Shown one piece after another: positions 9,023 to 17,419 of a DNA stretch of 56,151 nt. The position numbers and the translations under genes are program-made. The stretch is from Burkholderia sp. E7m39 (GTDB lineage Bacteria > Pseudomonadota > Gammaproteobacteria > Burkholderiales > Burkholderiaceae), in the NCBI GenBank assembly GCA_001319865.1, contig BBSL01000069.1, positions 1 to 56,151 on the forward strand. The letters run 5' to 3'. The first letter of the stretch is position 1, and each line of letters begins with the position of its first letter. Under the pieces are notes generated by a model that was not told where the DNA came from, ran no database searches, and saw nothing but the letters and a program-made list of their open reading frames with translations.

Positions 9023-9493
9023 TCAAATAACCGCCGTTGACACTCCGGCGCCGTTTGAGTCCGGTTCGCGCTGCAATGCCGCGTGAACCGGGGGAGGAAT
9101 GGCTGCCGGCTTCATCGATTGCGAATCGACACAGCCGACGCGGATCGAGCCCGTTGCCAGCAGCGTGTCGCCGCGCCACGCCTCCTGGGCGAAATCCACC
9201 GATGCGCGGCCCAGCCGTTCGATTCGGCTGACGATGCGCAGCAGGTCGTCGAGCCGGGCGGGCGCGTGATAGTCGAGCGCAGTGCTGCGCACGACGAACA
9301 GCGTGCCCGTTTCTTCCGCCAGCCTGCGCTGGTCGACGCCGCACGCGCGCAGCCATTCGGTGCGCGCGCGCTCGAAAAACTTCAGGTAGTTCGCGTAGAA
9401 CACGATGCCGCCGGCGTCGGTATCTTCGTAATACACGCGAACCGGCCAGATAAAGGCGGTTCGCGCGCCGGACTGACTGTCAGACATATTCAT
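9023..9493 (-). CDS. ybgC: Tol-Pal associated acyl-CoA thioesterase YbgC
   Basis: Small hotdog-fold thioesterase that is the usual first gene of the Tol-Pal operon; in other bacteria it acts on acyl-CoA and is tied to phospholipid synthesis. The motif YYEDTDAGGIVFYANYLKFF holds the catalytic Asp and the helix contacts, and STALDYHAPARLDD is the second strand pair. I chose ATG 9493 (MNMSDSQSG, 156 residues); the frame runs back to 9541. No good ribosome site is visible at either start, and ATG 9487 is also possible. Confidence 0.9.
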   Translation of the reverse strand: MNMSDSQSGARTAFIWPVRVYYEDTDAGGIVFYANYLKFFERARTEWLRACGVDQRRLAEETGTLFVVRSTALDYHAPARLDDLLRIVSRIERLGRASVDFAQEAWRGDTLLATGSIRVGCVDSQSMKPAAIPPPVHAALQREPDSNGAGVSTAVI

Positions 9494-9666
9494 AGGCGCG
9501 CATTTTACCGGAACGCAAAAGAGCGCTGCATTTTTGGGCACTCTTGTATCGCGACGTGCCTGGCGCGGGGCCTGCGCCTTGCCTGCACCTGCCTGCTACG
9601 CGTTCGTACGCGCGGCGCTCACGCATCCGTGCTGCCCGGTGCGCGCCCGGCGCGTCCATTCCCCGC

Positions 9667-10413
9667 TTAGCCGCGGTGAATGTTCAATCCGGCGAACGAC
9701 TGTGCGACGGGCATCAGTTCGATCGTATTGATGTTGACGTGCGCGGGGCGCGTCGCGATCCAGTAGATCGAATCGGCGATGTCTTCCGCCGTGAGCGGCT
9801 GCACGTTCTGATAGACGGTCGCCGCCTTCGCGTCGTCGCCGCGAAAACGTACGTTCGAAAATTCCGTGCCGCCGCACAGGCCCGGCTCGATGTCCGTCAC
9901 GCGGATGGGCGTGCCGTGCAGGTCCGCGCGCAGGTTCAGGCTGAACTGGCGCACGAACGCCTTGGTTGCGCCGTAGACATTGCCGCCCGGATAGGGCCAG
10001 GTGCCTGCCACCGAGCCCAGATTGAGCACGTGCCCGCGATTGCGCTCGATCATGCCCGGCAGGAACGCGCGCGTGACCTGCACGAGGCCGGTGCAGTTGG
10101 TATCGATCATCGTCGTCCAGTCGTCGAGTTCGGCGCGCTGGGCGGGCTCCAGGCCGAGCGCGAGACCGGCGTTGTTGACCAGCACGTCGACGGCGGCGAA
10201 GTCGGTGGGCAGGGCGGCGGGAGCGGCTTGAACGGCGGCGCGGTCGCGCACGTCGAGCTCGAACGGCAGCAGGTTGTCGCCGAGTTCGTCGGCGAGCGCC
10301 TGCAGGCGGTCCTTGCGGCGCGCGGTCGCGACCACGCGATGGCCCCCTTTGACGAAAGCCCGGGCGATGGCGGCGCCGAACCCTGCGGACGCCCCGGTGA
10401 CGAACACGATCAT
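9667..10413 (-). CDS. ydfG: NADP-dependent 3-hydroxy acid dehydrogenase YdfG (SDR)
   Basis: Short-chain dehydrogenase that oxidises serine, allo-threonine and related 3-hydroxy acids and also reduces malonic semialdehyde in E. coli. The 248-residue product shows the cofactor motif TGASAGFG (7-14), NNAG, the catalytic Ser in LNLGSVAG and the YGATK catalytic pair. The C-terminal half (IEPGLCGGTEFSNVRFRGDD) is very like YdfG. The start is ATG 10413, with AGGAAA five bases upstream. The frame is open far beyond it to 12726, but that part is only antisense to glyA and nrdR. It lies upstream of ybgC on the same strand, 173 bases away. Confidence 0.92.
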   Translation of the reverse strand: MIVFVTGASAGFGAAIARAFVKGGHRVVATARRKDRLQALADELGDNLLPFELDVRDRAAVQAAPAALPTDFAAVDVLVNNAGLALGLEPAQRAELDDWTTMIDTNCTGLVQVTRAFLPGMIERNRGHVLNLGSVAGTWPYPGGNVYGATKAFVRQFSLNLRADLHGTPIRVTDIEPGLCGGTEFSNVRFRGDDAKAATVYQNVQPLTAEDIADSIYWIATRPAHVNINTIELMPVAQSFAGLNIHRG

Positions 10414-10579
10414 TGCTGTTTCCTGGTCGGTGAAGAAAGGCCACAAGCCTACTTCCAATGGGGCGAGGCGGCAAGAATGACCCCGTCGCCGGAAGGCGTC
10501 CCCGGAGGGCGTGCCGGGCAGTCCTACCCGGGGCAAAATGGGACTCCTGGCGGCGCGCGAGCCACGTCCGTCGGGCCGG

Positions 10580-10608
10580 TTGCCTATTCCACCCGGTTCC
10601 AATAAACT
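10580..10608 (+). promoter_or_regulatory. Likely sigma-70 promoter of the glyA riboswitch transcript
   Basis: TTGCCT (10580-10585) and TAAACT (10603-10608) are spaced by 17 bases and each match four of six consensus positions. A start near 10615 would put the riboswitch at the very 5' end of the mRNA. The intergenic stretch 10414-10579 upstream shows nothing else clear. Confidence 0.5.
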
Positions 10609-10619
10609 AACGCGCTCAC

Positions 10620-10727
10620 CCCTGCGTGACTGGCGATAGAACCCCACGCTGTCAAGCCTGACGGGTTCAAGGTGGAGTGCCCCACCGTGAAGCGCAGGGT
10701 GCCGTTTTGCCGTTCGCCTGGGCAGCC
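10620..10727 (+). promoter_or_regulatory. ZTP (pfl-type) riboswitch upstream of glyA
   Basis: The leader carries the conserved parts of the pfl/ZTP RNA in the right order: TGCGTGACTGGCG (about 10624-10636), a variable linker, GGTGGAGTGCCCCACCG (a hairpin), AAGCGCAGGG, and the closing GCCTGGGCA (10716-10724) that forms the pseudoknot side. This class senses ZTP/ZMP, the purine intermediate that builds up when 10-formyl-tetrahydrofolate is short, and switches on one-carbon genes such as glyA. About 190 bases separate it from the glyA start. I do not see a clear intrinsic terminator there, so the expression platform is unresolved. Confidence 0.85.
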
Positions 10728-10914
10728 ATGTATCGAGCGCGCCGTCGTTTGCGCTGCCGGTGGTTGTCCTGCCTCGCGTGTGCGGCACCTCCTTCATACG
10801 CCGCGTCAAGGCTCCCATCATCGGCAGTGGCCAGCCGTGCAGCGTACCTGCTACGCCCTCAGCACACGACCCGCGCACGATCCGGTCAACCTGAACACAC
10901 TTAACGGAACCAGC

Positions 10915-12162
10915 ATGTTTGACAGAGCCCAAAGCACCATCGCCAACATCGACCCGGAAGTCTGGAAGGCCATCCAGGACGAAAACCACCGTCAGGAAGC
11001 GCACATCGAACTGATCGCGTCGGAAAATTACACGAGTCCCGCCGTGATGGCCGCGCAGGGCTCGCAGCTCACCAACAAGTACGCCGAAGGCTACCCGGGC
11101 AAGCGCTACTACGGCGGTTGCGAATACGTCGACGTCGTCGAGCAGCTGGCAATCGACCGCGTGAAGGAACTGTTCGGCGCCGAAGCCGCGAACGTTCAAC
11201 CGAATTCGGGCTCGCAGGCGAACCAGGGCGTGTTCTTCGCCATGCTCAAGCCGGGCGACACCATCATGGGCATGAGCCTCGCGCACGGCGGCCACCTGAC
11301 GCACGGCTCGCCCGTCAACATGTCGGGCAAGTGGTTCAACGTGGTCAGCTACGGCCTGAACGAAGCCGAAGACATCGACTACGATGCCGCCGAGAAGCTC
11401 GCCCAGGAGCACAAGCCGAAGATCATCGTCGCGGGCGCATCGGCGTTCGCGCTGCGTATCGACTTCGAGCGTCTGTCGAAGATCGCGAAGTCGGTGGGCG
11501 CGTATCTGATGGTCGACATGGCGCACTACGCCGGCCTGATCGCAGCGGGCGTCTACCCGAACCCGGTGCCGTTCGCCGACTTCGTCACCACCACCACGCA
11601 CAAGAGCCTGCGCGGCCCGCGCGGTGGCGTGATCCTGATGAAGGCCGAGTACGAAAAGCCGATCAACTCGGCGATCTTCCCGGGCATCCAGGGCGGCCCG
11701 CTGATGCACGTGATCGCGGCCAAGGCCGTCGCGTTCAAGGAAGCGCTGTCGCCGGAATTCAAGGAATATCAGCAAAAAGTGGTCGACAACGCGCGCGTGC
11801 TGGCCGAGACGCTCGTCAAGCGCGGTCTGCGCATCGTGTCGGGCCGTACGGAAAGCCATGTGATGCTGGTCGATCTGCGCGCGAAGAAGATCACCGGCAA
11901 GGCAGCCGAAGCGGCACTGGGCGCGGCGCACATCACCGTGAACAAGAACGCGATTCCGAACGACCCGGAAAAGCCGTTCGTGACGAGCGGTATCCGCCTC
12001 GGCTCGCCGGCAATGACGACGCGCGGCTTCGGCACGAAGGAAGCCGAGCAGGTGGGCAACCTGATCGCCGACGTGCTCGACAACCCGGAAGACACGGCAA
12101 CGATCGAGCGCGTGCGTGCGCAGGTCGCGGAGCTGACCCAGCGTTTCCCGGTCTACCGTTAA
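10915..12162 (+). CDS. glyA: Serine hydroxymethyltransferase
   Basis: PLP enzyme converting serine and tetrahydrofolate to glycine and 5,10-methylene-tetrahydrofolate, the main one-carbon entry point. The start ATG 10915 gives 415 residues, the normal length; the frame extends upstream through the riboswitch but that part is untranslated leader. Visible motifs: [53 protein letters not shown], and the Schiff-base Lys230 in [14 protein letters not shown]. nrdR begins six bases after its stop, so the two are co-transcribed under the riboswitch. Confidence 0.98.
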   Translation: MFDRAQSTIANIDPEVWKAIQDENHRQEAHIELIASENYTSPAVMAAQGSQLTNKYAEGYPGKRYYGGCEYVDVVEQLAIDRVKELFGAEAANVQPNSGSQANQGVFFAMLKPGDTIMGMSLAHGGHLTHGSPVNMSGKWFNVVSYGLNEAEDIDYDAAEKLAQEHKPKIIVAGASAFALRIDFERLSKIAKSVGAYLMVDMAHYAGLIAAGVYPNPVPFADFVTTTTHKSLRGPRGGVILMKAEYEKPINSAIFPGIQGGPLMHVIAAKAVAFKEALSPEFKEYQQKVVDNARVLAETLVKRGLRIVSGRTESHVMLVDLRAKKITGKAAEAALGAAHITVNKNAIPNDPEKPFVTSGIRLGSPAMTTRGFGTKEAEQVGNLIADVLDNPEDTATIERVRAQVAELTQRFPVYR

Positions 12163-12168
12163 GCCGCC

Positions 12169-12660
12169 ATGCGCTGCCCCTTCTGCCGGCACGACGATAC
12201 GCAGGTCGTGGACTCGCGGGTGTCCGAAGATGGCGCCGCGATCCGGCGCCGCCGCCGCTGCCCCGCCTGCGACAAGCGTTTCACGACGTACGAGCGGGTC
12301 GAGCTGGCGTTGCCCTCGGTGGTCAAGAAGGATGGCAGCCGCACGGAATTCGATCGCCGCAAGATCGTCGCGAGCATGCAACTGGCGCTGCGCAAGCGCC
12401 CGGTTGCAGCCGACGCGGTGGACGCCGCCGCGTCGCGTATCGAATATCAGCTGCTTGGCAGCGGCGAACGTGAGGTGCGCAGCGAGCGCCTGGGCGAGCT
12501 CGTGATGAACGAGCTGCGCGCGCTCGATACGATCGCGTATGTGCGCTTCGCGTCCGTCTACCGGCGTTTCGAAGACGTCTCCGAGTTCGAGGACGTCATT
12601 GAAGAGTTCCGCCGGATGAACGCCCCGGCCGCGCCCGCCAAGCCTCCGCGCAAGCGCTGA
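12169..12660 (+). CDS. nrdR: Transcriptional repressor NrdR
   Basis: Zinc-finger and ATP-cone regulator that represses ribonucleotide reductase genes according to (d)ATP level. The 163-residue product has the zinc ribbon C3-PF-C6 and C31-PA-C34 with an Arg run between, then the ATP-cone (about 49-139, [18 protein letters not shown] and [15 protein letters not shown]). The tail is Pro/Ala-rich and slightly longer than usual. It is tightly coupled to glyA. Confidence 0.97.
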   Translation: MRCPFCRHDDTQVVDSRVSEDGAAIRRRRRCPACDKRFTTYERVELALPSVVKKDGSRTEFDRRKIVASMQLALRKRPVAADAVDAAASRIEYQLLGSGEREVRSERLGELVMNELRALDTIAYVRFASVYRRFEDVSEFEDVIEEFRRMNAPAAPAKPPRKR

Positions 12661-12833
12661 TTTCTCGCGTATCCGCATTTTTCTCTCCCTGAAGTCCAAC
12701 CGCGAATTCGTTTGATGCACGGACATTGTCGTGCAGGGATTCGCGCGTCCGACACCTGGCCATCCGGCTAATTGTGGCTGTGCTCGCGGGCCGTTACATT
12801 CGATGCGTTCTTGATGGAAATAGAGGAATGCAG

Positions 12834-13394
12834 ATGAAACGGAACGCTCATATGCGGTGCATCTGTCGCGGGTTCACGCTGTTCGAATCGTTCGTCGTCG
12901 TTGCGCTGCTCGCCGTCGTCGCGACGTTGACTGTGCCTTCATTCATTGCGTGGCACGTACGCGATCAGGTCGACGCGCGCGCCCGCGCATTGCTGTCCAC
13001 CCTGAGTTATGCGCGCGGTGAGGCCATGCGGCGCGGCGCGCGCGTGACGGTGTGCCGCGTCGATTCCGCGCGCCATTGTCTGGCTGCGGGACAGCCGTGC
13101 AAGGCGGGCAACGTCGACTGGTCGTGCGGATGGGCTGTGATGATCGAACGCGCAGGCGGCTTCTATCCGTTGCGCGTGCAGCCGGAGCTTGCATCCGTCA
13201 GTATCGCGGGCGCATCGACGAATCTGACCTTCACGCCGCCTGCAGGTCAGGCGAACGGCAGCTTTCGCAGCTTCGATATCGGCCCGCGGGCGGAGTCGAA
13301 GGCCACGCAAGGCAAGGACTGGCGACGCTGCATTCGGATAGCGGCAGGGGGACGGCCGCGCATCGTCGATGGAGCATGTGGAGCGTCGGCATGA
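12834..13394 (+). CDS. GspH/FimT-type minor prepilin
   Basis: Type IV pilus minor pilin, first gene of a five-gene pilin operon. I choose ATG 12834 because AGAGGA (12822-12827) is six bases upstream; ATG 12828 overlaps no spacer. The leader ends in Gly and the mature part begins FTLFES, with Glu at +5 as required for assembly, followed by a hydrophobic helix (VVVALLAVVATLTVPSFIAW). The C-terminal GspH domain has four Cys in the middle (about residues 67-95). The 186-residue length fits the family. Its stop overlaps the next start. Confidence 0.88.
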   Translation: MKRNAHMRCICRGFTLFESFVVVALLAVVATLTVPSFIAWHVRDQVDARARALLSTLSYARGEAMRRGARVTVCRVDSARHCLAAGQPCKAGNVDWSCGWAVMIERAGGFYPLRVQPELASVSIAGASTNLTFTPPAGQANGSFRSFDIGPRAESKATQGKDWRRCIRIAAGGRPRIVDGACGASA

Positions 13395-13831
13395 TGCGTA
13401 CGAACCGCGTGTCGCAGTCCGGTCAGTCGCTGATCGAGGTGCTCGTGGCCGTCGCAGTGACGGCCGTAACCGTGCTCGGCCTGATTGCCGTGCAATTGTC
13501 GATCGCGCGCGACGCGCGCTCGGTGTCGTATCGCGAGCAAGCCGTGCTCGTTGCCGATGCAATCGTCGAGGCAGCGCGCGCGCCGATTCCTGGCGATGCA
13601 GCCGTCGGCCAATGGAAAGCGCGTGCTGCCAGTCTGTTGCCGAAAGGCGTCGCGGATGTTGGCGGGGCGGCCGGCGGCGCGATGTCGTTTGCGCGCGCGA
13701 CCTGGGCGTGGCAAGACAGCATGCCGCGCGGCGGACGGGACTCTGGAGACGTGATCGACGTGCCCGCGTCGTGCGGCGATGTCGACGTGCCCGACGGCAT
13801 GCAATGTGTCGCGTTGGCCTTTGCCCGATGA
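13391..13831 (+). CDS. pilV: PilV-like minor prepilin
   Basis: Minor pilin that joins the priming complex at the pilus tip. The ATG overlaps the upstream TGA (ATGA). The 146-residue product has a short leader ending SQSG, then QSLIEVLVAVAVTAVTVLG: the first mature residue is Gln rather than the usual Phe or Met, with Glu at +5. The rest is a short globular part with two Cys near the C-terminus. The same ATGA overlap links it to pilW. Confidence 0.85.
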   Translation: MMRTNRVSQSGQSLIEVLVAVAVTAVTVLGLIAVQLSIARDARSVSYREQAVLVADAIVEAARAPIPGDAAVGQWKARAASLLPKGVADVGGAAGGAMSFARATWAWQDSMPRGGRDSGDVIDVPASCGDVDVPDGMQCVALAFAR

Positions 13832-14652
13832 AGCGAGGTCTCTTCGTGCGTCGTCGCGATGGGTGCGCGCGTGGACACACGCTGCTCGAGATGGCGATCG
13901 CGATGGCCCTCGGTCTGATCGTGACGGCGGGCGCCATATCGCTTTACCGGTCGCAGCGGATCACCTTCACTCGGGCCGCCGACGCCGCACAGATTCACGA
14001 TGCCGGCATGACGGCGTTGACGCTGATCGGCGAGCAACTGCAGATGGCGGGGTTCGTTTCCGCCGATATGCCGCGTAGTTTCGTGGCACGTCCGGCTTTG
14101 TTCGGGTGCACGAGCGGTCGGCCGACTGGCGCCGACGATAGCCTGACCTGTGAATCGCTCGCATCGCATTCGGACGGCATCGCAGTGCGCTACGTCGCCG
14201 ACAACGTGTCGACGTGGCCCACCGCGACCGGTCTGCCGGCCGATTGTCTCGGCCAAGGGCTGACGAAGACGGATGCGGACGCGCGGGGCGTGACCGTCGT
14301 CAACCGCTTCTATGCAAAGGCCAGCAGTTCGACGGGGGAACCCGAGCTGTATTGCGAAGGAACGGGGAAGGCCAACTCTTCGCAGCCGCTTGTCGAAGGC
14401 GTCGAGCGGGTGCGATTGCGGTATTGGCTCGCGGGCGCGTCGTCGGCTGTGGATGCGGCGGCGCTTGCGCCCGCGCAATGGTCGAATGTCGTTGCCGTCG
14501 ATGTATGCGTACTCGCTCGGGGCATGCCGCTGACCCCGTCGGCGCGATATGTCGATTGCGATGGCGTGTCGGCCGTCAGCGCGGACTCGCGAGTGCGGCG
14601 CGCGTTCTGGCGTCGCGTCGCGATACGGAACAACGAAGGGAGCACGGCATGA
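13828..14652 (+). CDS. pilW: PilW-like minor prepilin
   Basis: Minor pilin of the type IV pilus assembly set. The start ATG 13828 overlaps the pilV stop. The 274-residue product has a basic leader (MKRGLFVRRRDGCARG) cut before HTLLEMAIAMALGLIVTAG; His at +1 is unusual but Glu at +5 is kept. A typical PilW body follows, with ITFTRAADAAQIHDAGMTAL and a Cys pair (about residues 92 and 105). It ends in another ATGA overlap with the next gene. Confidence 0.87.
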   Translation: MKRGLFVRRRDGCARGHTLLEMAIAMALGLIVTAGAISLYRSQRITFTRAADAAQIHDAGMTALTLIGEQLQMAGFVSADMPRSFVARPALFGCTSGRPTGADDSLTCESLASHSDGIAVRYVADNVSTWPTATGLPADCLGQGLTKTDADARGVTVVNRFYAKASSSTGEPELYCEGTGKANSSQPLVEGVERVRLRYWLAGASSAVDAAALAPAQWSNVVAVDVCVLARGMPLTPSARYVDCDGVSAVSADSRVRRAFWRRVAIRNNEGSTA

Positions 14653-15191
14653 TCGATACGCACAACGCATTTCGCTGGCAGATGCGCGGTCGCGCCCGCA
14701 GCCGGGGCATCGCGCTGCCTGTCGTGCTGCTGATCGCGGCGATGATGCTCGCGACTTCGGCTGTATGGTTCGACGTGTCGGTGACGATCACGCGCAATGC
14801 AACGGGCTTGTACGACCACCTGCTCGCGCTGCATGCCGCCGACGCCGCATTGACTTCGTGCGCACGCAGTGTGGTCAACGGCTCGATCGCTCCGATGCTA
14901 AGCGCGCAGGCCGTTCTCGGCGAGCCCGTCGGCTGGAAGTCACAGACCACGTTCGAATCCAACGCGATTGCGCCGTTTGCGTCGTGGCCGGCATCGATGG
15001 CCATTCGCGCGCCGCAATGTCTGATCGAAGTATGGCGGCTGACGAACCGGACGGACGCACAGGCCTATCTCGTCACCGCGAGAGGCTACGGGCGCACTGT
15101 GGATGCGCAGGTGTGGCTGCAGTTGCAGTTGGTGACGACTGGCGGCACGGTTGAGAAACACTGGCGGCGCGTCGCTGCCCGCCCATTTTGA
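14649..15191 (+). CDS. pilX: PilX-like pilus assembly protein
   Basis: PilX-type minor pilin. The start ATG 14649 overlaps the pilW stop. The 180-residue product has a basic start then SRGIALPVVLLIAAMMLATSA, matching the PilX pattern (RGxALpVVLL) in which the canonical Glu at +5 is absent. The rest shows the PilX spacing of a small body with two Cys. It lies between pilW and pilE. Confidence 0.83.
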   Translation: MIDTHNAFRWQMRGRARSRGIALPVVLLIAAMMLATSAVWFDVSVTITRNATGLYDHLLALHAADAALTSCARSVVNGSIAPMLSAQAVLGEPVGWKSQTTFESNAIAPFASWPASMAIRAPQCLIEVWRLTNRTDAQAYLVTARGYGRTVDAQVWLQLQLVTTGGTVEKHWRRVAARPF

Positions 15192-15205
15192 GAGGGTGCC
15201 CGGAC

Positions 15206-15637
15206 ATGACTTTCAGGACGAAGTCCAACACCCAAGGGTTCTCGCTGCTCGAACTCGTGGTAACGCTGGCGATCGCGGCGACACTCGCCGCCTTCGCGAT
15301 CCCTTCGTATCGCGGCCATATCGCGAGGGCGCACAGGACGGATGCGGCGTCGGCGCTGTATCGGGCAGCGCAATTCGCGGAATCGGCTGCGCATGCTCAA
15401 GGCGCGCCGTTGCCGTCTGGTCTCGATCAGGCGCCGTCGGGCGGGCGAGCGATCTATCGGCTGCGCCTCCTGCCCGCCGACGACACGAACGGCGGTTACG
15501 CGCTCGAAGCGCAGCCGCTCGACAACGGCCCCATGGCCGACGACCCGTGCGGCACTTTCATACTTCACGCAACGGGCCTGAAATCCAACCGGGGCACGGC
15601 GAACGCGGACTCCGACGAATGTTGGAGCGCGCGATAG
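15206..15637 (+). CDS. pilE: PilE-like minor prepilin
   Basis: Last gene of the minor pilin operon. ATG 15206 is preferred to TTG 15188, with GAGAGGG upstream. The 143-residue product has a leader cut before FSLLELVVTLAIAATLAAFA with Glu at +5, then IPSYRGHIARAHRTDAASAL and a short beta domain ending with two Cys (about 114 and 139) like PilE/PilA pilins. It is too divergent to be called the major pilin. No pilY1 gene is present in the cluster, and no terminator is evident before the convergent DUF3318 gene. Confidence 0.85.
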   Translation: MTFRTKSNTQGFSLLELVVTLAIAATLAAFAIPSYRGHIARAHRTDAASALYRAAQFAESAAHAQGAPLPSGLDQAPSGGRAIYRLRLLPADDTNGGYALEAQPLDNGPMADDPCGTFILHATGLKSNRGTANADSDECWSAR

Positions 15638-15664
15638 ATGAGAAACGGTGCAGGCTGGCGCGCG

Positions 15665-16153
15665 TCAGGGCGGGCTCATGTCGGAATCGCGGGAAGCGGA
15701 CGACGCAGCGGCTGCCGTCGCATCGGCCGCACGCGATTCGCGCTTCACCTGCTGGTAGATGCGAAACGCTTCCCACGCCGCGAGGCCGACGCTGCCCCAC
15801 TTGAGCACGGGCTTCGCGCCTGCAAAAACGGTATTGCGGATCGGCTTCGCGAGCACCAGCGACACAATCGAGCTGATCAGCGGGTATTCCTTCAGCAGCG
15901 CGCCGATCCCGCCCGCTGCGCCGCGACGGCGTCCCCACGGCATGCCGGCCGCGAAGCCTGGAACGATGAACTTGAGCCAGCTGAAATGTGTGACGGCATC
16001 ACGCAGATCGAGTGTCGCCTGCGCGAGTTCCATGCGCTCGACGTCCGCGCGCACGATCAGCAATTCCTTGCGCAGCGCGCGCAGGTGCGGCGCGCTCAGA
16101 TCTTTGGCCGTTGGGCGGCTGCGAAGGGGACTATCGGAATGAACGTGGCTCAT
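15665..16153 (-). CDS. DUF3318-type membrane-associated protein
   Basis: Conserved protein of unknown function, 162 residues. It begins with a charged helical part (about 18-55, LRALRKELLIVRADVERMEL), then a Gly/Arg loop (AAGMPWGRRRGAAGG), a hydrophobic stretch (LISSIVSLVLA), and an Ala/Asp-rich tail. It is the last of three same-strand genes (YqjD-like, YqjE-like, this one) of the kind seen together in Burkholderia. The family name DUF3318 is from memory of this neighbourhood. Confidence 0.7.
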   Translation of the reverse strand: MSHVHSDSPLRSRPTAKDLSAPHLRALRKELLIVRADVERMELAQATLDLRDAVTHFSWLKFIVPGFAAGMPWGRRRGAAGGIGALLKEYPLISSIVSLVLAKPIRNTVFAGAKPVLKWGSVGLAAWEAFRIYQQVKRESRAADATAAAASSASRDSDMSPP

Positions 16154-16222
16154 GATGAACGGTGTCGATGGACAGGGAAGGGCGGCGCACTACCTGAACT
16201 ACCTTTGGCACTTAAGGAAAAC

Positions 16223-16606
16223 CTAGCGCTTGCGGAAAATCTCTCGGTCTTTCTCGAATTCGTTGAGCGTGGCTTCGAAGATCATCGGCGCATTGCGCAG
16301 GCCGCTGCGCGCCCGCAATGCGCAGCCGATCGCCGCGATCGCATAGACAAGCGTGATGCCTGCCAGCGCCTGCCATCGGTAGGTGTCCCAGAACGCGATC
16401 GCGACCAGCGCGGTCAGCGCGATCAGAGCCATCGTCGCGAGCATCATGGCGGCGAGCCCCATGAACAGCACCATCAGCAACCGGTCTTTTTCTTCGGCCA
16501 GTTCGATGCCGATCAATTCGAGCCGCGTTTGCAGGATCGAGAAGACGGAACTGAGAATGCGCCGCAATGGCCCGCGGTCCCCGCTTTGCGATTGTGTATC
16601 GATCAT
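16223..16606 (-). CDS. YqjE/phage holin superfamily III-type membrane protein
   Basis: Inner-membrane protein of 127 residues with two membrane helices (about 41-70 and 77-97) after an amphipathic start (ILQTRLELIGIELAEEKDRL) typical of the YqjE family. Databases label this family as phage holin, but its place between DUF883 and DUF3318 genes shows a cellular membrane-stress cluster and not a prophage. Confidence 0.8.
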   Translation of the reverse strand: MIDTQSQSGDRGPLRRILSSVFSILQTRLELIGIELAEEKDRLLMVLFMGLAAMMLATMALIALTALVAIAFWDTYRWQALAGITLVYAIAAIGCALRARSGLRNAPMIFEATLNEFEKDREIFRKR

Positions 16607-16721
16607 GGCGTGAGCGTGTAGCGCGCGAGGATGCGCGAAGAAGGCGCGGACAGGCGCGTGCGCCTGTCCGCCTGTCAGCGAAGCGTGCCGTCCGCTCCCG
16701 CGGCCGGCCGCTTCACGCGTG

Positions 16722-17024
16722 TTACCTGCGATTGATCAGCAGGCCCACCACCACGCCCACACCGGCTGCAATGCCAATCGATGCCCACGGATGCTCGTGG
16801 ACATAGTCGTCGGTGGCGCGCGCGGCCTTCTTGCCTTTTTCGACGACCACGACCTGCACGTCGGCTGCCTTTTCCTTCGCCTGCTTGAGACGCGAGAGCG
16901 CCGTCTCGCGCAGTTCAGAAGCGCGTTCGCCCGTGGCGCTCGCGGCCTGCTTCAGCAGATCTTCCGCATCTGCGAGTACGGTTTTGATATCCGACATCAA
17001 TCTCTCCTTGTTGACTTCCGACAT
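16722..17024 (-). CDS. YqjD/ElaB family (DUF883) membrane-anchored protein
   Basis: Small protein of 100 residues with a long charged coiled coil (about 8-78, with LLKQAASATGERASELRETA) and a C-terminal glycine-rich membrane helix ending LLINRR. In E. coli the YqjD family binds ribosomes and anchors them to the inner membrane in stationary phase. First gene of the three-gene cluster. Confidence 0.88.
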   Translation of the reverse strand: MSEVNKERLMSDIKTVLADAEDLLKQAASATGERASELRETALSRLKQAKEKAADVQVVVVEKGKKAARATDDYVHEHPWASIGIAAGVGVVVGLLINRR

Positions 17025-17419
17025 TGACTGCTCCCTTCGTGCACGCTACGCGTGAATCGTAACCAAAGAAACCGCTGCTGGCGAGCCAGCAGCCGGCGCG
17101 TCGTAGGTTACGCGCAACCGCGCGCAAGTCTCCGAACGCGCTCGCATGAAGCGTTCCCGAACGTCACGGGCTTTTCCACGAGCTTTTCATGTTGCCTGCT
17201 TCTAACCGGTGCGCTGATCGTCTTACAGAGCACGCCATCGTTTGATGGAGTTGATCTGTCCCGTTAAGTTTCGTACATCGGCGAGAAAATTACAAAAACT
17301 GATAAGCGTTGCAGCCGATGTTCGTTAGAAGTGCGCGCCCTTGTCCCGTATGCTCTAATTTGTACCCCTCCGCCGGCTGGACCGTGCGGATCATTCGAAT
17401 CACTACAAGGAGTTGCACT
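17025..17419. other. Intergenic region between YqjD-like and peroxiredoxin genes
   Basis: About 395 bases between divergent genes. Promoters for both must lie here, but I see no distinctive operator, such as a clear OxyR-like palindrome. AAGGAG (17407-17412) is the ribosome site of the peroxiredoxin. Confidence 0.4.

Noticed and set aside
10414..12726. Upstream extension of the YdfG frame to 1019 codons
   Set aside because: Only the first 248 residues from ATG 10413 match YdfG; the rest is antisense to glyA and nrdR.
13052..13390. Longer start for PilV in the same frame
   Set aside because: The ATG at 13391 gives a proper prepilin leader and overlaps the upstream stop; the extension overlaps the GspH-type gene.
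16223..16606. Holin annotation suggesting a prophage
   Set aside because: The gene lies in a YqjD-YqjE-DUF3318 stress cluster and no phage structural, integrase or lysis gene is near.
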